This document shows, one piece after another, positions 1 to 5,932 of a DNA stretch of 10,108 bases. Source of the stretch: Verrucomicrobia bacterium UBA1183 (GTDB taxonomy: Bacteria; Verrucomicrobiota; Verrucomicrobiia; Opitutales; UBA9783). The position numbers were made by a program, and so were the translations under genes. The notes under the pieces were generated by a model, which saw only the letters and a list, made by a program, of their open reading frames with translations, was not told the origin of the DNA and searched no databases. The stretch covers positions 1-10,108 of the forward strand of contig DBYP01000004.1 in NCBI GenBank assembly GCA_002309885.1, written 5' to 3'. Positions within the stretch are counted from its first letter, which is position 1; every line of letters starts with the position of its first letter.

Positions 1-30
1 GCCACATTTCGCAACCCGGCACATTTCGCA
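1..30. repeat. Two direct copies of CACATTTCGCA; possible end of an IS21-type element
   Basis: CACATTTCGCA occurs at 3-13 and again at 20-30, a 17-base period, with ACCCGG between the copies. Short repeated motifs near the tip are known from IS21-family ends, and the motif occurs nowhere else in the window. The repeats begin 12 bases past the last codon of the broken replication gene, so an insertion close to that gene's 3' end is plausible. No transposase is visible because the window starts here. The IS assignment is inference; the repeat itself is seen directly. Confidence 0.35.
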
Positions 31-39
31 TGAAAAACG

Positions 40-366
40 CTAATAAGATAACAATTGGACCTCTTGATAAGAATAACCGTTTGCTTGTGGACGAGTTTGT
101 TCCTTAAAAGAACGGGGATAATTTTTGAGCAAATCATCCAAAGTTCCTGCGTCTATGTGCGCATCTTTAGTGATTTTACTACGCGGACAACGGCCACCAT
201 GGTGCTTCAAAAAGTTAACAAGCTTTTGCTTAAAAGATGCTAGTTTTTGTTCCTTAACATATCCCGTAAAATACGATTGTTGCCCGATATACCATCGCAA
301 TAGCTTTAAACTGTTTTCAACTTCCGATAAAGTAATTGGATATTTATCGCTTTCTGACAAATACTT
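40..366 (-). pseudogene. C-terminal part of the DUF3987 replication protein, separated by an in-frame TAG
   Basis: This stretch continues the 641-residue reading frame that ends at 367, in exactly the same frame, with only the TAG at 367-369 between them. After the TAG it reads K-Y-L-S-E-S-D-K and stays open to a TAG at 40-42. Its sequence lines up with the C-terminus of the second copy at 9154-10104. LHI-stop-KYL corresponds to LHMYEF, followed in both by a similar helical region ending near a G-Y-(S/I)-Y motif. A TTG at 358-360 could in principle start a 106-residue peptide. I see no convincing ribosome binding site, so it is better read as the severed tail of the upstream gene. Readthrough would give about 750 residues in total. 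Confidence 0.8.
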
Positions 367-2292
367 CTAAATATGCAATTGACTTGTAAGTTTTATAAGG
401 AATTCCGGGTGTCGATTCGCAAATTCATCGTATTCTGTACGTCCATTTTCAAACGTTATGATTCTTTCATAGGATTCATCCGTAAGCTGAATGTGGTGTG
501 TACGATCTGATAAGTAGAAAGTACTAAACAATTCGGAAAAATGTTTTTCGCCAATGGCTAACACATCCTGATTAACGGTAATTTTCTTCGTGTCTCGCAA
601 ACGTTTTTTACCGGAAACTTTAACCCAAAAACAACGTTCCAAAAATCCACTTTCGTAGAGCTCCTTACTTTCAAATAACTCATAAACTTTTTTAGGCTGT
701 ACAAGCACAAGCATGTTAATACACGGTGAATTTAAACGAATATTTAGGTCGCCCATCTTTCGTTCAGTATCATGCGTATCACCGCTATAGCCTTTCAAAT
801 AAATAGCTTCATCGGTCCCTCGTTTTCGATAAGCACCCAAAATGTTATTGCAGATCTGGCGACCATCCGATGAATAAACAAAGGCGCATTCTTTATTAGC
901 TGCCAAGCGGATAATCAGCTGTTCGCTTGTAATATCTTCAACTAACAACTTCCGCTTGAGAGGCAGTAAACTGTCTTCTAATGGTCTTAATTGGCGTTGA
1001 ATACATTGCGAGGATCTTGATTTTCCTATTCCTGTACAAGCAGAGATGAACGTGTAGGTATTAAGTCTCAGATATTCGTCTTCTTCTGTCGTACATACAT
1101 CTACATTCTTACCTACAAGTCCACCGATAGTTCCAAACACTTGTGGAGCTACCATCGTTGTATCTACAGAACGAATTCTACATATCTCGTAAATATAATC
1201 CTGCATATCTTGTGGTAAGACTTCTACTGGGAACGCTTCCATGGATGCTTCTTCCTCTTCTATAATATCACTGGGAGGTTCTATTGTGATCGTATCTTCT
1301 TCCCAAAGAAAATGTTGTTCAATAGACGTTTTTAGCCGATTTGAAGAAATTCCGCTATTGCCTATCAATTCTAAAAAACAGCTCAACGGATAATAAACTT
1401 CTCTATCTTCTTCGAAATCATCACCGTTTATTTGAACGAAATCACGCAAATCTTTTACGGGAGTCCCTTGGATCATTTTCAAGTCTTTAAAATCGTAAAC
1501 ATAAAACACTTTACATATAGGTCTTAACTGCATTTCCCAATTATGACACCCAATTATGCCAGGTTTATCGTAATCTGGAAAAACCAGAATATTTTTGTCC
1601 TTAAAATACGGCAAACATTGTTCGTTAATGCGATTGTTTGCGCCTAAAATACAAACAGGCGAAAAGCATTTTTCCAAATTTTCTGTCAACATCAATTGGT
1701 AAGCGGCTAGAAAATCTGTACCGCCTTCACATAAAATGATATTGTCCTTTAAATTCTTCAAACCAATGGGACAACTTGGGCTTCCGGACGTACGACATTT
1801 GGCTGTAGTACCGTTTTCAAATTTGATCATTTGACCATCCAAACGACGCTCTTGAGTTACGTTTAATGGGCTCTCTTCAGATATGGCCCAATAACGTATC
1901 CCACGCTTTGAATAAAACTTCAGATAATCATCCTTTATCGCCAAATTTACAGCTTTCTCAGAAATATTAAGCTTGTTCGCTAATTGAGCTACGTCGTTTT
2001 CCTTATCAATATCTGTTAAATTACAGTGCTCCTTAAACCAATTTACAGTGTCCTTTATATTCAAATTTAGATAATCTTTTACGAAATCAAACAAATTGGC
2101 ATTATACCCACATCCAAAACACTTAATCCCTTTGTGATCTTTCCAAAATACGCACGATGGATTTTTATCATTGTGGGCATGTTTATCGTGAAATGGACAT
2201 TGAAAGGCACCTGTCGATTTCACCAAGAATCCCAGTTTCGAAAATACGTCTTCTATCGTACAGTTCGATTTTATCTCTGCAATATCAATCAT
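367..2292 (-). CDS. CHC2 zinc-finger / Toprim / P-loop DUF3987 replication protein (primase-helicase-like), truncated by TAG
   Basis: Probable DNA replication protein of an integrative or satellite element, combining primase-like and ATPase parts. Residues ~1-90 form a CHC2-type zinc finger, with ligands C32, H35, C58 and C61. A Toprim fold lies at ~180-265, with EGGTD (E189) and the DYD metal site (D240, D242). The DUF3987 region starts near 355, with a Walker A motif (A418 to S425, TGIGKS) and SSD at 474-476. R553 in the conserved GFLERCF segment could be an arginine finger. The start ATG overlaps the stop of the helix-turn-helix gene as ATGA and has GGGAG about 7 bases upstream. The frame ends at a TAG whose downstream sequence is still homologous, so the last ~108 residues are lost unless the stop is read through. 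The domain calls are secure; the biochemical role is inferred from the families. Confidence 0.88.
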   Translation of the reverse strand: MIDIAEIKSNCTIEDVFSKLGFLVKSTGAFQCPFHDKHAHNDKNPSCVFWKDHKGIKCFGCGYNANLFDFVKDYLNLNIKDTVNWFKEHCNLTDIDKENDVAQLANKLNISEKAVNLAIKDDYLKFYSKRGIRYWAISEESPLNVTQERRLDGQMIKFENGTTAKCRTSGSPSCPIGLKNLKDNIILCEGGTDFLAAYQLMLTENLEKCFSPVCILGANNRINEQCLPYFKDKNILVFPDYDKPGIIGCHNWEMQLRPICKVFYVYDFKDLKMIQGTPVKDLRDFVQINGDDFEEDREVYYPLSCFLELIGNSGISSNRLKTSIEQHFLWEEDTITIEPPSDIIEEEEASMEAFPVEVLPQDMQDYIYEICRIRSVDTTMVAPQVFGTIGGLVGKNVDVCTTEEDEYLRLNTYTFISACTGIGKSRSSQCIQRQLRPLEDSLLPLKRKLLVEDITSEQLIIRLAANKECAFVYSSDGRQICNNILGAYRKRGTDEAIYLKGYSGDTHDTERKMGDLNIRLNSPCINMLVLVQPKKVYELFESKELYESGFLERCFWVKVSGKKRLRDTKKITVNQDVLAIGEKHFSELFSTFYLSDRTHHIQLTDESYERIITFENGRTEYDEFANRHPEFLIKLTSQLHI

Positions 2293-2612
2293 TTTGATTC
2301 TCCCTCTCTATGCTTATTAAGAAGCCTTTCTATGCAATCACTCGAAATTCGTTCCATCCCTGGATAAATTTCAATCACAGTCAAAATTCCTGCTTTTATC
2401 ATTCGCCAAAGCGTCGTTCGGCTTATATTGAGCAGTTTTTGAACTTGCCGTTTCGTTAATAGCAAAGGCTGTTTGCTATCTAAGTTGTGTCCTTCTCCTT
2501 GCAATACGGACTGAACCCGTTCTAAGGTCTTATCATCTGCGTTTGCAAGGCTATTAAAGATGTACTTTATGTTCATGCCAACAACACAAAAGGAATTTTT
2601 TAGTGTAAACAA
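2289..2612 (-). CDS. Small helix-turn-helix DNA-binding protein (excisionase/AlpA-like)
   Basis: A 107-residue protein, or 95 residues if the ATG at 2574-2576 is used; the longest frame starts at a TTG. Neither start has a clear ribosome binding site. Residues ~51-100 match the compact helix-turn-helix of the excisionase/AlpA/HTH_17 group: LLTKRQVQKLLNISRTTLWR, then a wing-like loop and a terminal helix (SDCIERLLNKH). The first ~45 residues look helical and match no domain I know. Its stop overlaps the start of the replication gene (ATGA), so the two are probably translationally coupled. Proteins of this type in mobile elements either assist excision or regulate the replication and integration genes. 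Which applies here cannot be read from the sequence. The 31-base repeats upstream are candidate binding sites. Confidence 0.75.
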   Translation of the reverse strand: MFTLKNSFCVVGMNIKYIFNSLANADDKTLERVQSVLQGEGHNLDSKQPLLLTKRQVQKLLNISRTTLWRMIKAGILTVIEIYPGMERISSDCIERLLNKHREGESK

Positions 2613-2731
2613 AGGGGATTTTTGGATCTTTTTGCTTTATCTAAGAAGAGCTATCAAAACCTCGATAAATACTGAATTTAAAAAGATGCTTGCGAGCAAT
2701 TTTTCTTTTTTGCTCATTTTGATGTAAATCT

Positions 2732-2760
2732 CTGTTATAGAAAAGTAACAGTGTTTTTTT
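2732..2760 (+). terminator. Weak stem-loop followed by T run
   Basis: CTGTTA (2732-2737) pairs perfectly with TAACAG (2746-2751) around an 8-base loop, and seven T residues follow at 2754-2760. The layout is that of an intrinsic terminator on the plus strand, but the stem is short and low in GC. No plus-strand gene ends nearby, so it may have no function or may act as an element-control hairpin. Confidence 0.2.
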
Positions 2761-2876
2761 ATTTTAATTGGTATATAAAAAATCGTTAAATCACTGATAA
2801 AATATGATATCTATGACTTTTGTATTTACGTTTTTCAAATTTTTCGGCACTATAAGTAGGTTCGTCCTTGAGAAGT

Positions 2877-2938
2877 AAAATGAGAAATAGTTCTTAAAAA
2901 TGAGTCGAAAATGAGAATTTTGACTTAAAAATGAGAAA
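2877..2938. repeat. Two tandem 31-base direct repeats containing four AAAATGAG motifs
   Basis: The unit at 2877-2907 is repeated at 2908-2938. Each begins with AAAATGAGAA and, after six variable bases, contains CTTAAAAATGAG. The AAAATGAG core therefore starts at 2877, 2897, 2908 and 2928, with spacings of 20, 11 and 20 bases. These are close to two, one and two helical turns, so all four cores lie on roughly the same DNA face. This is the arrangement of a cooperative protein-binding site or an iteron. The array is upstream of the helix-turn-helix/replication operon and downstream of the 440-residue gene. The binding protein is unknown; the small helix-turn-helix protein is the obvious candidate. 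Confidence 0.7.
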
Positions 2939-3054
2939 AATATCTTACAAAAAGGCAACAAAATGCGAATATAACCATTATCCGAAACTATTTTTAAACT
3001 TTGGTTTTTATAAAAATAAATACTTATGGGTATAATTACCGCAAAAGGCTACTG

Positions 3055-4377
3055 TTATGAGCTTTTTATAATTTTGGGATAAAAAGGAGTATAACAAATA
3101 GAATGTCCTTTAATTGGGAAAAATCGTTTCACCAAATTTTTTACCTCAAACTCCGGATGCAATTCTTTAAGCTCTTCTTTAACAACAGGATCTTTTAAAC
3201 GGAAAATATTGTTGGCTTCTTTGCTAAGATTGTCTACAGGTTTAATATTTTTGGTTTTTAAATCCTTCATTTTTTTCTCAAAATTCTTAATTCCAATACC
3301 CTTCAAATGTTTATTAATCTCCTCATCAGAAAAAATTTCACCTGGGGATTGAATAAGTTTACACGCAAAATGATACTCAACACAATTGCGATATAATGCT
3401 CTTAAAGTTATGCGTTTCCCTTTGTATATTAAGTTTAAATTTTTACAATTTGCTGATTTATCTGACAACTCTAATCGTGCTTCCAAGTCTTTTTCGTTCA
3501 ATTCCCCTTGCATAATACTTAAATAATTCTTCAAACAAGCGTAGTTTAAATCCATTGAAATATAATACTGTTTAGCTTCTTCGTACCAACTGTTGACATA
3601 GATTATCCTATTATCATGCAGTTGCTTAAGAATACATTCTCGATCTTTATTGCTTATATTAATAACAGCCACATCCCGTGCTGCTAGCAGAAAACTTTTA
3701 TCGATTTCTTGAATGAAGGGTAAAGCTTTATCTCTCAAACAACTTGGAATGAGGGAAATAAGATTATCAACTTCTATTGAAGGAAGTTTTTCGTTTTTGT
3801 TTTCTTCCCAAAATTTGTGAAATTGCTTTGAAAATTTTGCACGTTTGAGATCAGTCAAACTTACAAAAATATTTTGTGTTCGTTTTATTAGAGATTCAAA
3901 TCGATAAGAAAATCCTTGCGGACGTGTATATGGCTTAAAATATCGTAAAACGGGATTAGGTATAGGTCGGAATTCTCCTGTACAATCTTGTTCAAAGAAT
4001 AAGAACTGAGGTTGTTGAAGAATAAAAAATGGGCAATTTTCTTTCAATTGAGCATTCTTCCTTTGCCGTAATCCTTCATAATCGATCGTATCTCTATTGA
4101 AGGGAAATGGATTTTGGGGAGATAGGACTGAGTCGCTCAAATGTAGTCCTGTTTTTCCACTGTTGACCAATTCTGAAATACAAGCATCTGCTTTATCTGC
4201 ATCGTACTTGGAACCAGGTAAAATTCCAAAGAAAGCATAATGAATGGCTTCACGCAGCGTACAAAGATCTTCACGCTTTATATTTTTTAATTTATTCCAT
4301 CGATCTAAATAAATTTCCATCTTTGCTCTATCTTTCTCTGAAAGATTATCATTTTTATTTGTTTTTTTATCGTTCAT
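3055..4377 (-). CDS. Conserved-looking 440-residue protein of unknown function, next to integrase A
   Basis: I do not recognise this protein. It is mixed in charge with a strongly basic C-terminal third, has no signal peptide, membrane segment or P-loop, and looks largely helical. It is presumably cytosolic. Near the N-terminus an LREAIHYAFFGI segment precedes a G-rich turn (LPGSKYDADKADAC). The middle contains an aromatic-rich stretch (FFILQQPQFLFFEQD). The ATG is 4 bases after the TAA of integrase A, with only a weak GAGAT upstream, so it was probably translated by coupling to the integrase. The frame is long and uninterrupted beside two broken genes, which argues that it is either still selected or only recently orphaned. 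Its position suggests a role in integration, excision or element maintenance. That is context inference only. Confidence 0.7.
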   Translation of the reverse strand: MNDKKTNKNDNLSEKDRAKMEIYLDRWNKLKNIKREDLCTLREAIHYAFFGILPGSKYDADKADACISELVNSGKTGLHLSDSVLSPQNPFPFNRDTIDYEGLRQRKNAQLKENCPFFILQQPQFLFFEQDCTGEFRPIPNPVLRYFKPYTRPQGFSYRFESLIKRTQNIFVSLTDLKRAKFSKQFHKFWEENKNEKLPSIEVDNLISLIPSCLRDKALPFIQEIDKSFLLAARDVAVINISNKDRECILKQLHDNRIIYVNSWYEEAKQYYISMDLNYACLKNYLSIMQGELNEKDLEARLELSDKSANCKNLNLIYKGKRITLRALYRNCVEYHFACKLIQSPGEIFSDEEINKHLKGIGIKNFEKKMKDLKTKNIKPVDNLSKEANNIFRLKDPVVKEELKELHPEFEVKNLVKRFFPIKGHSICYTPFYPKIIKSS

Positions 4378-4381
4378 AAAT

Positions 4382-5272
4382 TTATCTCATTAAAATTTCA
4401 GGCATTTTAGATTTTAAAGCGTTACGAAAATCTTCGCGGTTAGGCTGATAATAATGCTTCAAAACGATTTCTGTTGTACGATGACCTGTAATACGTCGTA
4501 TGATTTCCAAAGGCACATTGTTATTCAGGGCCAAGGTTACCCAAGTGACACGAAAGGCGTGAAAGCCACGAATCAAAGCACAACGTAAGCCATGATCGCG
4601 TTCATGTTCATCTTCTGTTTGAAAACCAGCTTCGTTCAAAACACGCTTGATACGGAAAGTAATACCGTCAGGATTTTTTTGGTACATATTGGCTTGCTCA
4701 GGATAAACATAACCTTCCAAATTTTCGGCTTCTTGCTGAGCTTTTAATAATTCATTTCTCAAGGTTGGCCAAATCGGAATTTCAACCATAGCTCCCGTTT
4801 TTGAGGTTTTAACTTTGATAAAGTTCGAATGCAGATCGACATCTTCCCATTTCAACAAACAACAATCCCCACGACGCATAGCCGTCATAATACCTAAGAC
4901 AATAATCGGTCGAATGAATGGATGATTTTCGGACGCCGTTAAAATCTGCTGCAATTCCTCTTCGGTATAAGGTTTTCGAAAGATCGTTTCTGATTCTTGC
5001 GTTGGGATTTTCTTGAACGGATTTTGTCCATCTTCTCGCAATTGTTCAAAAGCTGAACGCAACAGCTTCAAAATATCATTATATGTTTTTGGAGCAATTC
5101 CACGGCCTTGCTCGTACCTTAGATAATGATGCGCAATCTGTGACGTAATCTGCGATAAATACTGCAAGTTCCGATAATTCTTCTGGATGAACTCAACAAA
5201 CTTATTTAGTCGGCGCATACATTCCATTTCATGACGCTTTGTAATGGCTCTAGAACGCGGTAATTTCGCTTA
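4382..5272 (-). pseudogene. Integrase A, core-binding and catalytic domains of a tyrosine recombinase (3' part of a broken gene)
   Basis: Site-specific tyrosine recombinase that would catalyse integration and excision of the left element. An open frame of 281 residues runs from the ATG at 5227. Homologous sequence (A-K-L-P-R-S-R-A-I-T-K-R) continues upstream in frame to a stop at 5270-5272, so the ATG is unlikely to be the original start. Residues ~1-70 form the helical core-binding domain and ~85-275 the catalytic domain. The catalytic set is complete: R118 (TAMRRGD), K143 (KTSKTG), H223 and R226 (HAFR), H249 (TGHR) and Y259 or Y260. The N-terminal arm-binding part lies further upstream at 5397-5584, separated by the palindromic insert. 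A short product could still be made from 5227, but without the arm domain it would probably not integrate normally. Confidence 0.82.
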
Positions 5273-5274
5273 TA

Positions 5275-5400
5275 TTAAGGGAACTTTTTGAAAAAAGTTT
5301 CCCTTAAACCCTCAAAAACTTTTCCTTATTTTGCAACAGTGTTGCAAAATTATAAAAGTTTTAAGGGAGTTTGAGGGATTTTTTACAAAAAATCTCTCAA
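5275..5400. repeat. Nested palindromic insert interrupting integrase A (MITE-like)
   Basis: At least three hairpins lie in a row. At 5275-5307, TTAAGGGAA-CTTTTT pairs with its complement with one bulged base. At 5328-5350 there is a perfect 10-base stem, ATTTTGCAAC around AGT. At 5371-5400, 14-base arms have one mismatch. The outer sequences CCCTCAAA and AAAACTTTT on the left recur inverted on the right, so the middle folds into a longer arm around the central stem. Integrase coding similarity stops on both sides at about 5270 and 5405. No protein is encoded. This fits a small non-autonomous element, or a regulatory or recombination hairpin array, that landed in the integrase. I see no clear target duplication. 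Confidence 0.65.
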
Positions 5401-5584
5401 AAATACTGTGCTTCTGCTCGAGAACGTTCGAAGGCAATATCCCCAAACTGCTTCAATGATGTCGGGATCTTGCCGCGTATTTCAACGCCCAAATTGACAC
5501 AGTAGCGTTTCCCGTTGCTTCGTAGCGTCCGTACCAGTGATTCCTTATTTTCCCATTCCTATCTTTTCTTAGCTCTAGTGGCAT
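5397..5584 (-). pseudogene. Integrase A, N-terminal arm region with frameshift (5' part of a broken gene)
   Basis: This is the missing start of integrase A. The ATG at 5582-5584 has GAGGAA at 5594-5599, a good ribosome binding site. The frame reads MPLELRKDRNGKIRN, then HWYGRYEATG. It must shift by one base within GGGAAA (5508-5513) to continue as KRYCVNLGVEIRGKIP and then AFERSRAEAQ, before a TGA at 5397-5399 at the edge of the palindrome. The WYGRY / VNLGV / AFERSRAEAQ pattern is typical of the N-terminal segment of this integrase group. About 40-50 residues that normally link it to the LPRSR segment are absent, replaced by the insert. Two independent lesions make this a pseudogene. The family pattern is from memory and was not checked against a database. 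Confidence 0.72.
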
Positions 5585-5593
5585 ATTTATTGT

Positions 5594-5625
5594 TTCCTCA
5601 ATTATTGGTTAATATTTTAACGCCT
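5594..5625 (-). promoter_or_regulatory. Integrase A ribosome binding site and inverted repeat upstream
   Basis: GAGGAA (5599-5594, minus strand) is 9 bases from the ATG at 5584 and decides that start. Just upstream, GGTTAA-TATT-TTAACGCC (5608-5625) contains a 5-base inverted repeat, a possible operator. The ribosome site is convincing; the operator is only suggested by symmetry. Confidence 0.4.
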
Positions 5626-5733
5626 AGAAACAAACAGCAAAGCTTTGAAACAATCTTTTTTCAAAAACCAACAAATCCACCAACACAAACCTTAGGAGCC
5701 ACTCCCCATGTCATCGCTATCCCGCATAAACAT

Positions 5734-5785
5734 TGGGTGCAGGGCTTGGATTTGAACCAAGGACCTTCAGGTTATGAGCCAGTGA
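5734..5785 (-). other. tRNA 3' half (CAT anticodon, Met- or Ile2-type); integration att site
   Basis: On the minus strand this reads CTCATAA (anticodon loop, CAT), CCTGA (3' side of the anticodon stem), AGGTC (variable loop), CTTGG-TTCAAAT-CCAAG (T arm), then CCCTGCA-C-CCA (acceptor strand with encoded CCA). The bases 5' of the anticodon loop (ACTGG) do not pair properly with CCTGA. No D arm or 5' acceptor strand follows, so tRNA identity begins at about the anticodon loop. A tRNA fragment running from the anticodon loop to CCA is the classic crossover segment of tRNA-targeting integrases such as the P4 type encoded nearby. A complete tRNA should lie outside the window, probably to the right. 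Confidence 0.8.
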
Positions 5786-5897
5786 GTCTTGTTTTTTACA
5801 AATTTTTATATATTTTTATTTACTTGTATTTATCAGTGTTTCATGCTCTTATATGTTTTATGAAGATGGACGTAAATGGATGCATTTTGAACAAAAA

Positions 5898-5917
5898 GGT
5901 TGCAATAGGGTTGCAAT
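5898..5917 (+). repeat. GGTTGCAAT direct repeat just upstream of integrase B
   Basis: GGTTGCAAT occurs at 5898-5906 and 5909-5917, an 11-base period or one helical turn, ending just before the ribosome binding site of integrase B. The core GTTGCAA also forms the perfect palindrome inside the integrase A insert (5331-5347). It could be a recombinase or excisionase binding site, or an operator limiting integrase expression. Both are guesses from position. Confidence 0.4.
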
Positions 5918-5932
5918 GGAAAGGATAATTTT

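Larger units (their letters stand above)
2613..3054. other. 442-base AT-rich non-coding gap, likely control region
   Basis: No supported gene lies here. The region holds the tandem 31-base repeats at 2877-2938. It also has a 6-base inverted repeat CTGTTA/TAACAG at 2732-2751 followed on the plus strand by a T run (2754-2760), and a GAGCAA/TTGCTC pair at 2694-2715. A poor promoter candidate toward the helix-turn-helix gene (minus strand) has TTACTT at 2878-2873 and TATAGT at 2854-2849, spacing 18. It would give a leader of more than 200 bases. The position upstream of a regulator/replication pair suggests an operator or replication origin, which is inference. Confidence 0.5.

Noticed and set aside
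40..360. Independent 106-residue gene starting at TTG 360
   Set aside because: It is in the same frame as the upstream replication gene, is homologous to that protein's C-terminus and lacks its own ribosome binding site. A severed tail explains it better.
2694..2715. GAGCAA/TTGCTC inverted repeat as an attenuator
   Set aside because: Six-base arms with a T-rich loop in very AT-rich sequence. No competing structure or leader peptide is convincing.
2637..2717. 26-residue minus-strand peptide (MSKKEKLLASIFLNSVFIEV...) in the non-coding gap
   Set aside because: Very short, no convincing ribosome binding site, and its start overlaps an A/T-rich inverted repeat. A chance frame is more likely than a small protein.
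5734..5785. Functional tRNA gene
   Set aside because: No D arm or 5' acceptor strand lies upstream on the minus strand, and the bases before the anticodon loop do not complete the stem. Only the 3' half is present.
5515..5928. 137-residue plus-strand open frame over the tRNA fragment
   Set aside because: It lies antisense to the integrase A N-terminus and the tRNA 3' half, has low-complexity composition, and lacks a ribosome binding site or recognisable domain.
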